Shown piece by piece: positions 1-8,104 of a stretch of 35,591 nt of DNA. The DNA is from Verrucomicrobiota bacterium (GTDB taxonomy: Bacteria; Verrucomicrobiota; Verrucomicrobiia; Opitutales; Opitutaceae): the NCBI GenBank assembly GCA_023443455.1, contig JAEZUE010000081.1, forward strand, positions 1-35,591, given 5' to 3'. The notes beneath the pieces were generated by a model. That model was given only the letters and a program-made list of their open reading frames with translations. It ran no database searches and was not told the origin of the DNA. How positions within the stretch are numbered: the first letter of the stretch is position 1; every line of letters starts with the position of its first letter. Position numbers and translations under genes: made by a program.

Positions 1-69
1 ATGGGGCGTGGCGATCGCTGTGGGCTGAACCTCCAACTTCGAACTTCCAACTTCGAACTTCGAGCGGAA

Positions 70-93
70 GTAGGACCGGTCTGTGACCGGTTC
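70..93. repeat. REP-like hairpin of the GTAGG type
   Basis: GTAGG at 70-74 leads into a perfect 7-bp stem, ACCGGTC (75-81) and GACCGGT (85-91), with the loop TGT. Other hairpins in this window also start with GTAGG (17706, 23542, 23600), so this is probably the same class with a different stem. Confidence 0.5.
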
Positions 94-133
94 GTTTGGA
101 CGTGGGCGCGGGAGCGGGCGGGAGCGCGGGATC

Positions 134-151
134 GCAGGCAGGGACGCCTGC
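134..151. repeat. Short hairpin GCAGGC/GCCTGC
   Basis: A 6-bp stem, GCAGGC (134-139) and GCCTGC (146-151), encloses AGGGAC. It lies in non-coding DNA upstream of the aminopeptidase and has no T-run, so it is more likely a REP-like unit than a terminator. Confidence 0.35.
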
Positions 152-278
152 GCCACGGTTGGGCGAGCCGGATGGAGCGTGGCGCCGGGCCCTCGTTTCC
201 TGCGTCGACTCTACCATTCCCCGTTTGCACCGCCGCGCGGAAACGGCACGCTGGCGCGCAACACAACACTCCCTTGTC

Positions 279-1400
279 ATGACCGATCCCCGCCTCGACC
301 AACTCGCCCAGGTTCTCACCGGATTCTCCACGTCGCTCGCTCGCGGCGAGCGCGTGCTCATCGATGCCTTCGATGTGCCCGACGAGATGGTGATCGCGCT
401 CGTGCGAGCCGCCCGCGCCCGTGGCGCCTTGCCCTACGTGCAGCGCCACAACGCCCGGGTCACCCGCGAGCTGTTGCTCGGCGCCGAGGAGGAACAGTAC
501 AAGACGGCGGCCGAGTCCGAGCTGTACCGCATGAAGCGCATGGACGCCTATATCGCGCTGCGCGGTTCGGACAACATCTTCGAAGCCTCCGATGTGCCCG
601 CGGATCGGATGCAGCTGGTCAACCGGCTCATGCGCCCGGTGCTCAACTGGCGCGTGGAGAAGACCAAATGGGTCGTGCTGCGCTGGCCGACCTCGGCGAT
701 GGCGCAGCAGGCGCAGATGAGCACGGAGAAGTTCGAGGACTTCTATTTCCGGGTGTGCACGCTCGATTATGCGCGCATGAAGCCCGGCATGGCGGCGTTG
801 CAGAAGCTGATGGAAAAGACCGACAAGGTGCACATCACCGGCCCGGGCACCGACCTGCGTTTCTCGATCAAGGGCATCGGCGCGGTGCCGTGCGGCGGGC
901 TGCGCAACATCCCCGACGGCGAGGTCTTCTCCTGTCCGGTGAAGGACAGCGTCGAGGGCGAGATCACCTACAACACCGCGTCGGTCTATCAGGGGGTCGA
1001 GTTCTCCGGCGTGCGCCTGGTCTTCAAGCAGGGCCGCATCGTCGAGGCCACGTGCAGCGGCGACAATGCGCGGCTCAACGCGATCTTCGATTCCGACGCC
1101 GGTGCGCGCTACGTGGGCGAGTTCGCCCTCGGTTTCAACCCGCACATCCTGCAGCCGATGCGCGACATCCTCTTCGACGAGAAGATCGCCGGCTCGTTCC
1201 ACTTCACGCCCGGCCAGGCGTACGGCGATGCCGACAACGGCAACCGCTCGCAGGTGCACTGGGATCTGGTCTCGATCCAGCGCCCCGAGTGCGGCGGCGG
1301 CGAGATCCGCTTCGACGGCAAGCTGATCCGCAAGGACGGCCGCTTCGTCGTCAAGGCGCTCGAGAAGCTCAACCCCGAGTATCTGCTCGGTCAGGACTGA
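279..1400 (+). CDS. M29-family (thermophilic-type) metallo-aminopeptidase
   Basis: A 373-residue protein of peptidase family M29 (AmpS/AmpT/PepS type), cytoplasmic two-metal enzymes that remove N-terminal residues from peptides. Family landmarks are visible: the NIPDGEVF segment with a metal-binding Glu, the LGFNP segment near residue 285, and a C-terminal GSFHF followed by VHWDLV, which supplies the His and HxD ligands. Length is slightly below the usual 400-410. The ATG at 279 was chosen because the family's N-terminus (DQLAQVL, then ERVLIDAFD) begins directly after it; the open frame upstream is non-coding in style. No Shine-Dalgarno sequence is visible. The next gene follows after 23 bp on the same strand. 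The family assignment is strong; the substrate is unknown. Confidence 0.85.
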   Translation: MTDPRLDQLAQVLTGFSTSLARGERVLIDAFDVPDEMVIALVRAARARGALPYVQRHNARVTRELLLGAEEEQYKTAAESELYRMKRMDAYIALRGSDNIFEASDVPADRMQLVNRLMRPVLNWRVEKTKWVVLRWPTSAMAQQAQMSTEKFEDFYFRVCTLDYARMKPGMAALQKLMEKTDKVHITGPGTDLRFSIKGIGAVPCGGLRNIPDGEVFSCPVKDSVEGEITYNTASVYQGVEFSGVRLVFKQGRIVEATCSGDNARLNAIFDSDAGARYVGEFALGFNPHILQPMRDILFDEKIAGSFHFTPGQAYGDADNGNRSQVHWDLVSIQRPECGGGEIRFDGKLIRKDGRFVVKALEKLNPEYLLGQD

Positions 1401-1423
1401 GCCTCGTCCGCTGCCGTGTGCCC

Positions 1424-1777
1424 ATGAACGAAGCCCGCGACATTCTCGCGAAGCTCGCCGCCCAACGCGAACACGACGAACAGGAGGCCCGCAAGTGGGA
1501 GGCGTACCGCCGCCTCTGCGGTCCGCCGCGCTGGTTCCTGCTGCTCGTCGTCGCGCTGGGCATCGCCAGTGTCGTGTTTCTGCTCTTTGCGCTCGAGACG
1601 GCCGGTCGCGGCGGAGCGTTGGTGGGTCTTGGCCGCATCGCGCTGGTGGGGTACGCGTTGGTCTGGCCGCCGTTGTTGGTCTTTATCGAGACCCGGCGGC
1701 GACGCGGTCTGCGCCGGATCCTGGCCGCGGAGGCGCCGGAGCTGGCCGTGAAGCTCAGGGACGAACGCGTGCTCTGA
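1424..1777 (+). CDS. Small two-helix membrane protein, unknown function
   Basis: A 117-residue protein. The N-terminal 30 residues are charged and probably helical (MNEARDILAKLAAQREHDEQ). Two hydrophobic helices follow, at about 36-56 and 66-86, separated by a short Gly-rich loop, and then an Arg-rich cytoplasmic tail (ETRRRRGLRR). I do not recognise a family. It starts 23 bp after the aminopeptidase stop and may be co-transcribed with it. The ATG at 1424 is the first start after that stop that gives a coherent protein. The topology is inferred from hydropathy by eye. Confidence 0.65.
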   Translation: MNEARDILAKLAAQREHDEQEARKWEAYRRLCGPPRWFLLLVVALGIASVVFLLFALETAGRGGALVGLGRIALVGYALVWPPLLVFIETRRRRGLRRILAAEAPELAVKLRDERVL

Positions 1778-1890
1778 CGATGGGGCCGGATCGGGCGGCC
1801 GCGGCGTGGGTGCTTCCGGGCCCGGGGCGACGCTCGCTCTCGCGCGGCCCGGTCGGGTGGAGGGGCGCTGCTGTCCCCGATCGCTGGGCA

Positions 1891-1924
1891 CAAAAAACCG
1901 GCCCGGGCTAGGCCTCGGGCCGGT
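1891..1924 (-). terminator. Rho-independent terminator of the histone-like gene
   Basis: Perfect 9-bp stem ACCGGCCCG (1897-1905) with CGGGCCGGT (1916-1924). On the minus strand it is followed by a T-run (1892-1897 read as A on plus). It lies 38 bp past the stop of the minus-strand H1-like gene, so it terminates that transcript. Confidence 0.85.
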
Positions 1925-1961
1925 GGAAAAGGATAGGGCGCCTCGGCGCCTCCTCCTGTCT

Positions 1962-2189
1962 TTACTTCTTGGCGGCGGCCTTCTTGGCGGGCGCCTTCTT
2001 GGCGGCCGGCTTCTTGGCGGCGGCCTTCTTGACGGCGGGCTTCTTGGCGACAGCAGCCTTGGCAGGCGCGGCCTTCTTGGCGGCGGGCTTCTTGGCGGCT
2101 GCCTTCGGAGCAGCGGCCTTCGGGGCGGCGGCCTTCTTCGGAGCGGCGGCCTTCTTCGGAGCGGCGGACTTCGGCGATTTCTTAGCCAT
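1962..2189 (-). CDS. Histone H1-like Lys/Ala/Pro-rich DNA-binding protein
   Basis: A 75-residue protein composed almost wholly of Lys, Ala and Pro (plus a few Ser and Val), built from degenerate units such as KKAAAPKKAAAP and AKKPAAKKA. This matches the C-terminal tail of eukaryotic H1 and bacterial Hc1/AlgP-like proteins, which bind and condense DNA through unstructured cationic tails. It begins MAKKSPKS and has no globular domain. The gene is monocistronic: it has its own strong terminator and is divergent from the deaminase-family gene across about 240 bp. The opposite strand has an equally long open frame of Ala/Leu/Phe repeats, which is a mirror of the repeat and not a gene. DNA binding is inferred from composition. 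Confidence 0.8.
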   Translation of the reverse strand: MAKKSPKSAAPKKAAAPKKAAAPKAAAPKAAAKKPAAKKAAPAKAAVAKKPAVKKAAAKKPAAKKAPAKKAAAKK

Positions 2190-2430
2190 GATACGTGTTG
2201 TTTCGATTGAGGGTTAACTAGCCCCGCCAAGGGTTCCTGGCCGGGGCGACTCCAAGAAAGAACGAAGTGGCGGAGAAAGTAAATACCGCCGTGAGGGAAT
2301 TCTGCTTGCCATTTGCGGATGCGGTCCGGAGCCCGGGGCTCGAGCCTGAATCCTGTAGTGCGATACGCTCTTTCGGGCCGCCGCCGGCCGATGGTTGCCT
2401 CCGGCGGGCCGGTCGGTCTTGCTGTCCGGC

Positions 2431-3441
2431 ATGGGCCCACTTCCGCCTTCATCGCCCGCCCCGGCCGGGTTTGTCCAACGTCTCCCGAAAACGGAGACGC
2501 ATCTCCATCTCGAGGGGGCGCTGCCGTTCGGGCTGCTCCGTGGCCTCGATCCGGAGCGGTTCGCCGAGCCGCCGAAATCGTGGGCGCCGGAGTTCCGTTT
2601 TCGCGGCTTCGCCGAGTTCGACGACCTCATCTTCGGCATGCTCTCCCCGTGGTACACCTCGGCGGCGCGCTACCACGAGGCGGCGGCGGCGGTCTTCCGT
2701 TCGCTTGCCGAACAGAACGTCCGCTATGTCGAGACCAGCTTCCACCTGCCGGGTGTGCAGTTCATGGCGGATCGTGGCGATGCGATCGTCGATGCGATCC
2801 TCGCCGCCGCGCCCGCAGGCATGACGGTGCGGGTGTTCGCCGGTCTGCTGCGCGACTGCCACACCGGAGCGATGCCCGCGGTGATCGCCGATGCGCTGCG
2901 CTGGAAATGGCTCGCCGGTTTCGATCTGCACGGGCACGAGACGTTGCCGGTGGAGGAGTGGACCGCCGACGTATGGCGGCGCGCGCGCGATGCCGACAAG
3001 GAGACGAAGGCACATGCGGGCGAGTTCGGTGGCGCGGAGAATGTGCGTCATGCCGTCGAACATCTCGGTGTGCGTCGCGTGCAGCATGGCGTGCGCGCGG
3101 TCGAGGACCCGGCGGTGGTGGCCTTGCTGGTTCGTGAAGGTGTGACGCTCGACATCACGCCGATCAGCAATGTGAAGCTCGGCGTCGTGCGTTCGTTGCG
3201 CGAGCACCCGTTGCGGCGTTTGATGCAGGCCGGCGTGCGTTGCACGATCAGCACCGACGATCCGCTCATCTTCGGCAACACGCTCACCGGGGAGTATGTC
3301 GGACTCGCCGAGGAGGCCGACTTCACCCGCGCGGAGTTGTTGCAGTTGGCGCGCAACGGATTCGCGGTGGGCACGATGCCCGCGGCGGTGCGCAAACTCG
3401 CGTATGCGGAATTGGACCAGCTCGAGCGCGAGGCGCGTTAG
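2431..3441 (+). CDS. Adenosine deaminase-family metal-dependent hydrolase
   Basis: A 336-residue TIM-barrel amidohydrolase of the adenosine/AMP deaminase family, which hydrolytically deaminates adenine-type nucleosides or bases. The full catalytic set is visible: H24 and H26 in KTETHLHLEGA (zinc), H195 and E198 in the HAGE motif (E is the acid), H219 in VQHG (zinc and base), and D276/D277 in STDDP. ATG 2431 leaves about 20 residues before KTETHLH, as expected; an upstream ATG at 2395 would add 12 Gly/Ser-rich residues and is less likely. The gene stands alone, divergent from the H1-like gene. Adenosine, adenine and modified nucleosides are all possible substrates; sequence alone does not decide. 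Confidence 0.85.
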   Translation: MGPLPPSSPAPAGFVQRLPKTETHLHLEGALPFGLLRGLDPERFAEPPKSWAPEFRFRGFAEFDDLIFGMLSPWYTSAARYHEAAAAVFRSLAEQNVRYVETSFHLPGVQFMADRGDAIVDAILAAAPAGMTVRVFAGLLRDCHTGAMPAVIADALRWKWLAGFDLHGHETLPVEEWTADVWRRARDADKETKAHAGEFGGAENVRHAVEHLGVRRVQHGVRAVEDPAVVALLVREGVTLDITPISNVKLGVVRSLREHPLRRLMQAGVRCTISTDDPLIFGNTLTGEYVGLAEEADFTRAELLQLARNGFAVGTMPAAVRKLAYAELDQLEREAR

Positions 3442-3673
3442 GCGGTGTCCCCTCGGTTTCCGTGCGGGGCGGCGGCGAGGGTTGGGTTGTCGCTGCGTCG
3501 CGCCTTGCGTCGACCGGGCTCGCCGCCGGCATCCCCGACGAGAGCGCCGCCCGAGCGGCTCCGCTCCGGAAAAATGGTGCGAGCCTGTAACCACGATTCT
3601 CTTGGCGTGGGCGGGCGGTGCCCCGTAGCGTGCGCGCCGTTCGACCCACCAACCCTCAACCCCTGAACACTCC

Positions 3674-5335
3674 ATGCCTGCTCTTGTCATTGGTTCGATT
3701 CTACTTTTCGGCGGTCTCATCGCGCTGGTTCTGCGCGCCACGACCCGCCAACCCGCCTCGCGTGCCACACTCGGGAGCGCCGGAGTTGCCGCGATCCTGC
3801 TCGGCGTGGCGTCGTTCGTCATCGCTTCGGCGGTCTATGTTTCCTCCGACCAGACCGGCGTGGTGATCCGCACGCTCGGCTCGGATCTGCCCGCCGGCCA
3901 CATCGTCGCGGTCAACAGCGAAAAGGGACCGCAGGCGCGCGTGCTCGGCCCGGGCTGGCATTTCGGTTATTGGCCGTGGTCGTATGAGGTCGAAAAAGTG
4001 GGTACGATCATGGTGCCCAACGGCCAGATCGGCGTCGTCACCGCGCTCGACGGCCGCGTGCTGCCGGGCGGCACCGTCTTCGCGCCCGCTTGGGACTCGG
4101 CCGACGACATGCTCGATGCCACGAAGTTTCTGGCCGACGGCGTCGGCTTCCGTGGGCCGCAGCTCACGATCCTCACGCCGGGCAACTACCGCATCAATCC
4201 GCGGCTGTTCAAGGTCGAGATGCGCCCGGTCACGCTGGTCGCCGCCGGCGAGGTGGCGGTGGTGAAGGCCAACGCCGGTGCGATCTACGCCGGGGAGGAC
4301 AAGCTCACCGTCAACGGCGTCGACATCGTGCCGCAGGGCTTCCGCGGCATCTGGCGCAAGCCGCTGCTGCCCGGCGCCTACAACCTCCACCCCGAGGCCT
4401 TCCAGGTCATCAAGGTGAAGACGACCCAGCGCGTCTACACGTATGAAGCAGTCGGACACGCTGGGGCGCCGTCGCCGGCCAAGCGCGGCGGCAGCCAGTC
4501 CAGCACCGACTACTCGATCAACGTGCGTTCGAAGGACGGCTTCACCTTCCCGGTCGACGTGCGCCTCTCGCTCTCCGTCGCCGCGGACAATGCTCCCTAT
4601 CTGGTGGCGCTGCTCGGCGATCCGGACCGCGTCGTGAAGGACACGCAGGAGGACGACGAGCTCGAGATCCTCGAGGCCCGCCTCGTGCTGCCGACCGCGC
4701 GGGCCGCGCTGCGCAACGTGGCGGAGACGCTCGGCGCTCTCGAATACGTCGCCAGCCGCAGTCGCGTGGAGCAGATGACCGCCAAGCTCGTCGAGAGCGA
4801 ATTCAACCCGTACAAGCTCACCTTCCTGGGCGCCTTCATCGGTGCGATCGGTCTGGATGCGACCGAGGCCGGGCAGCAGCTCCTGCTCACCCAGACCGAC
4901 AAGGAGGTCGCGAGCAACCAGCGCGCGACCTACGAGCAGCAGCGGCAGGCCGAGGTGGCGCGGCAGCAGTTCATCCGCGCCCGCGAGGAAGCCGAGCAAC
5001 AGATGAAGCTCGTCGATGCCGAGTTTGCGGTGAAGACCGCGGCCGAGCGCGCGAAGGCGCAGATCGAGAGCGCGAAGGGCGAGGCCGAGCAGATCCGCAT
5101 CACCGCCGAGGCCCGCAAGAAGAGCTACGACCTGCTCGCCGCCGCCATCGGCAAGGAGGGGGTGACGATGCTCGAAAGCCTTCGCCTCGTGCAGGAGGGC
5201 AACATCCGGATCACGCCCGACATCCTCGTGCAGGGCGGCGCCGGCGGCGACTCCGGCGGCCTGACCGATGCGTTGTCCGCGACGATCCTGCGCCAGCAGT
5301 TGCAGCAGAAACCGGCCGCCGCGTCGGCGAAATAA
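3674..5335 (+). CDS. SPFH/band-7 (flotillin-like) membrane protein
   Basis: A 553-residue protein. Two N-terminal membrane segments lie at about 3-21 and 35-55, followed by a long extracytoplasmic or membrane-surface part. The SPFH body includes INVRSKDGFTFPVDVRLSLSV at about 280-300. From about 405 to 490 there is an Ala/Glu/Gln/Lys-rich coiled coil (many AEQ and ARE heptads), and then a Gly-rich tail with Gln repeats. SPFH proteins scaffold membrane microdomains and often regulate membrane proteases. It differs from plain flotillins in having two leading helices and an extended N-terminal region with several beta-rich repeats of the type NGQIGVV. The gene stands alone; a 232-bp gap precedes it, and the RluA-type gene starts 19 bp downstream. 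The function beyond family is unknown. Confidence 0.75.
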   Translation: MPALVIGSILLFGGLIALVLRATTRQPASRATLGSAGVAAILLGVASFVIASAVYVSSDQTGVVIRTLGSDLPAGHIVAVNSEKGPQARVLGPGWHFGYWPWSYEVEKVGTIMVPNGQIGVVTALDGRVLPGGTVFAPAWDSADDMLDATKFLADGVGFRGPQLTILTPGNYRINPRLFKVEMRPVTLVAAGEVAVVKANAGAIYAGEDKLTVNGVDIVPQGFRGIWRKPLLPGAYNLHPEAFQVIKVKTTQRVYTYEAVGHAGAPSPAKRGGSQSSTDYSINVRSKDGFTFPVDVRLSLSVAADNAPYLVALLGDPDRVVKDTQEDDELEILEARLVLPTARAALRNVAETLGALEYVASRSRVEQMTAKLVESEFNPYKLTFLGAFIGAIGLDATEAGQQLLLTQTDKEVASNQRATYEQQRQAEVARQQFIRAREEAEQQMKLVDAEFAVKTAAERAKAQIESAKGEAEQIRITAEARKKSYDLLAAAIGKEGVTMLESLRLVQEGNIRITPDILVQGGAGGDSGGLTDALSATILRQQLQQKPAAASAK

Positions 5336-5354
5336 CGGGAGGCAATAGGCGCCC

Positions 5355-6278
5355 GTGCCCATCGAGTTCACCGTTCCCGAAGGAGTCCGCCGCGAGCGCG
5401 CCGACAAGGTGCTCGCGGCGCATTTTCCCGAGCATAGCCGGGCGGCCCTGCAACGCGCGTTCGATGCGGGGCTGGTCGCGGTCGCCGGTCGGGCGGTGGA
5501 GCGCAAACACGCGGTGAGCGGCGGCGATGTCATGGTGTTTTCGTTGCCGGAGACCAGGCCGGCGGAGTTGCACGCGGTGGAGATTCCGTTGCGCATTCTT
5601 TATGAGGACGCGCACCTGTTGGCCGTCGACAAGGCTCCGGGCATGGTCGTGCACCCCGGCGCGGGCACGGGGGAGGACACGCTCGTGCATGCCCTCCTGG
5701 CGCATTGTCGTGGTGAGCTCAGCGGTATTGGTGGAGTGGAACGGCCCGGCATCGTGCACCGGCTCGATCGTGGCACTTCGGGGGTGATCCTGGTCGCGAA
5801 GAACGACATCGCCCACCGCGCGCTCACCGCGGCGTTCGCCCGACGCGATGTGGTGAAGGAATATCTCGCCCTGGTCGCCGGTGTGCCGCGGGCCGCCTCC
5901 GGCCGGATCGAGACGGCGATCGCGCGGCACCCCACGCAGCGTCATCGCATGAAGGTGGTCGCCTCGGGCGGCCGCAACGCGCGCACCGACTGGTCGGTGG
6001 TCGAGGCGTTCGCTCCGCACTCGGCCCTGCTTCGCTGCCGCATCTTCACGGGGCGCACCCACCAGATCCGCGTGCATCTTTCGAGCATCGGGCACCCGCT
6101 GCTCGGCGATCCGGTCTACGGTTTCCGGGAGAAGAGCGTGCCGGTGGCCGCCCCTCGGGTGCTGTTGCATGCGGAACATATCGTCATCGCGCACCCGGTG
6201 TCGGGGCTCCCGCTCGACCTGCGGGCGCCGCTGCCCGAGGATTTCGCCGCGGTGGTGGGGAAGCTGCGGAAAAGCTGA
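5355..6278 (+). CDS. RluA-family 23S rRNA pseudouridine synthase
   Basis: A 307-residue RluA/RluD-type enzyme that isomerises uridine to pseudouridine in rRNA (some members act on tRNA). An S4-like RNA-binding domain spans about residues 12-60 (ADKVLAAHFPEHSRAALQRA). The catalytic domain has the family signature VHRLDRGTSGVILVAK, with the catalytic Asp of HRLD near residue 137. Later conserved pieces are GRTHQIRVHLSSIGHPLLGDPVYG and RVLLHA. The start is GTG at 5355, with a GGGAGG sequence about 11 bases upstream, one of the few visible Shine-Dalgarno-like sites here. It lies 19 bp after the SPFH gene. The presence of S4 and the length fit RluD or RluC better than RluA, but the target uridine cannot be read from sequence. 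Confidence 0.85.
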   Translation: MPIEFTVPEGVRRERADKVLAAHFPEHSRAALQRAFDAGLVAVAGRAVERKHAVSGGDVMVFSLPETRPAELHAVEIPLRILYEDAHLLAVDKAPGMVVHPGAGTGEDTLVHALLAHCRGELSGIGGVERPGIVHRLDRGTSGVILVAKNDIAHRALTAAFARRDVVKEYLALVAGVPRAASGRIETAIARHPTQRHRMKVVASGGRNARTDWSVVEAFAPHSALLRCRIFTGRTHQIRVHLSSIGHPLLGDPVYGFREKSVPVAAPRVLLHAEHIVIAHPVSGLPLDLRAPLPEDFAAVVGKLRKS

Positions 6279-6329
6279 ACGGAACGCATTTGCCCTCCGG
6301 CGAAGCTTTGCCCAGTTTGCGCGGGCCCG

Positions 6330-7961
6330 ATGTCTTCCGACTCGTCCAGTGACGCCCCGCCCGACTCGCGATCCCTCGATTCCGAGATCCTGCGGTCGTT
6401 GATGGATACGATTCCCGACCGCATCTACTTCAAGGACCTCGACAGCCGTTTCGTGCAGGTGAACTCGGCGCAGGCCCGCTGGCTGGGCGCGAACTCGCCG
6501 GCCGAGATGATCGGCAAGAGCGACTTCGACTATTTTTCGCCCGACCACGCCGCACTCGCGCGACAGACCGAGCTCGAGATCATCCGGACCGGTGCGGCCT
6601 CCGTCGGCCAAATCGAGCGGCTCGAGCTGAAGAACGGGGTGGTCGAGTGGGGGTCGGCGACGAAGCTGCCCTGGCGCGATTCGCAGGGGCGCATCATCGG
6701 CACCTTCGGCATCACGCGCGACCACACGGATACGAAGCTGATCGAGGAGCGCCTCAATCAGGAGCGCACGCTGCTGCGCACGATCATCGACCACCTGCCC
6801 AGCCGCGTGTTCGTGAAGGACCGGATGGGACGCTACATGCTCAACAACCGCGCCCATCAGAAGATGATCGGCGTGGTGTCGCAGGAGGAGGCGCTCGGCC
6901 GCACCATCCTCGACTACCATGCCGACGCCCGCGGCGAACGCTCGATGGTCGAGGACCACCGCGTGTTGGCCGGCGGCGATCCCATCATCAATCGCGAGAG
7001 CAGCGACGTGATCGCCGACGGTTCCCGCCGTTGGGCGATCACCACGAAGGTGCCGCTGCACGACCTGCGGGGCAAACTGATCGGCCTGGTCGGCATCAGC
7101 CACGACATCACGGAGCGCAAACGCATCGAGGAGGAGCTGCGCGATCGCACCCTCGAGATGGAGGCCGACCTGCGCATGGCCTGCCAGATCCAGGATGTTT
7201 TCCTCACCCAGTCCTATCCCGCGTTTCCGCGGGGCGTGCCCCTCGACTCCAGCGCGCTGCGCTTCGCCCATTGTTATCTGCCGGCGGCCAGCCTGGGCGG
7301 CGACTTCTTCGAGATCGTCCAACTGTCGGATACGCAGTGCGTCGTGCTCATCTGCGACGTGATGGGCCACGGCGTGCGCGCCGGCCTGCTCACCGCCCTG
7401 ATCCGCGGCCTGGTCGGCGAGCTCGACGAGCGCGCCGAGAACCCCGCGCGCGTGCTCGCCGAGATCAACCGCGGCTTCCTGCCGATCTTCCGGGCCACCG
7501 GCCAGCCCGTGTTCGCCACCGTGTTCTGCGGTGTGATCGACACGGAGATGCGCCGCCTCTCCTATGCGAATGCGGGCCATCCGCCGCCGCTGCTGCACCG
7601 GGTCGCCACCGGTGCGACCGAGGCGCTGTGCGATGCGGACCCGGAGCCGGCCGCCGGCCTGCTCGAGGACATCGTCTACACCCGCCACGAGTGCGCCTTC
7701 GAGACGGGCGATCGCCTGCTGTGCTACACCGACGGCGTGATCGAGGCGGCGGACGAAAGCGGCGACATCTTCGGTTCCGAACGCCTGCTGACGCTGGCGC
7801 AGCATTTTGCGGCGCGCCCCTGCGCCGAGCAGATCGAGAAGGTCGTGGCCGCCGTGCGCACCCACAGCGGACACGACGACTTCGAAGACGACATCTGCCT
7901 GCTCGCGATCGAGTCGACCGGAAACATCTGCCCGTACGTTTCGCTCAACTACGAGATCTGA
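6330..7961 (+). CDS. PAS-PAS-SpoIIE/RsbU-type PP2C serine phosphatase
   Basis: A 543-residue soluble signalling protein. PAS domain 1 lies at about 18-140 (MDTIPDRIYFKDLDSRFVQV) and PAS domain 2 at about 147-265 (IIDHLPSRVFVKDRMGRYML), each ending in a PAC-like GITRDHTD or GISHDITERK. A short helix linker (RIEEELRDRTLEMEADLRMA) leads into the PP2C-like SpoIIE domain at about 300-535. The Mg/Mn-binding acids are present in GGDFFE (about 323), CDVMGHG (about 342), YTDGVIEA (about 466) and DDICLLA (about 520). Such proteins dephosphorylate anti-sigma-factor antagonists in partner-switching stress pathways, with the PAS domains sensing the signal. No anti-sigma or STAS gene is in this window, so the partner is elsewhere. 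The stop codon lies at the edge of the 140-bp repeat. Confidence 0.85.
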   Translation: MSSDSSSDAPPDSRSLDSEILRSLMDTIPDRIYFKDLDSRFVQVNSAQARWLGANSPAEMIGKSDFDYFSPDHAALARQTELEIIRTGAASVGQIERLELKNGVVEWGSATKLPWRDSQGRIIGTFGITRDHTDTKLIEERLNQERTLLRTIIDHLPSRVFVKDRMGRYMLNNRAHQKMIGVVSQEEALGRTILDYHADARGERSMVEDHRVLAGGDPIINRESSDVIADGSRRWAITTKVPLHDLRGKLIGLVGISHDITERKRIEEELRDRTLEMEADLRMACQIQDVFLTQSYPAFPRGVPLDSSALRFAHCYLPAASLGGDFFEIVQLSDTQCVVLICDVMGHGVRAGLLTALIRGLVGELDERAENPARVLAEINRGFLPIFRATGQPVFATVFCGVIDTEMRRLSYANAGHPPPLLHRVATGATEALCDADPEPAAGLLEDIVYTRHECAFETGDRLLCYTDGVIEAADESGDIFGSERLLTLAQHFAARPCAEQIEKVVAAVRTHSGHDDFEDDICLLAIESTGNICPYVSLNYEI

Positions 7962-7964
7962 GCG

Positions 7965-8104
7965 GTAGGCATTCGGTCGAGTGACGAGCGACGAGCGTCG
8001 AGGGGCTGATCACACAGGAGATCGAGCGAAGCACTTGTGCTGGAAGCTCGCCACCGATGCTTTGGCGCTCGTCCCTCGACGCTCGCCTCTCGACCGCATC
8101 ATCA
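7965..8104. repeat. 140-bp dispersed repeat, copy A
   Basis: This matches 22241-22380 over exactly 140 bp, and identity extends a few bases further upstream (CTGAGC before GTAGGC in both). The arms are complementary: GACGAGCGTCGAGG near the left end and CCTCGACGCTCG near the right, so the whole unit can fold. This copy fills the gap between two convergent genes and includes the stop codon (TCA on plus) of the Ppx/GppA gene. A diverged third member lies at 35285-35412. Confidence 0.85.

Larger units (their letters stand above)
1..278. other. Non-coding leader with REP-like hairpins
   Basis: No convincing gene is seen here; the open frames are compositional and the first real start is at 279. 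The stretch holds a short tandem of the motif CTTCGAACTTC around 36-62, then two hairpins listed separately. It looks like repeat-bearing intergenic DNA, similar in style to the REP-rich regions near 17.7 kb and 23.5 kb. Confidence 0.6.

Noticed and set aside
1969..2217. Ala/Leu/Phe-rich plus-strand frame opposite the H1-like gene
   Set aside because: It is a mirror of the Lys/Ala repeat. The minus strand has the sensible cationic protein and the terminator.
5211..7874. An 887-codon open frame on the minus strand
   Set aside because: It is antisense to the RluA-type and PP2C genes, which have clear family motifs. The Arg/Ala/Gly/His-rich translation is a high-GC shadow.
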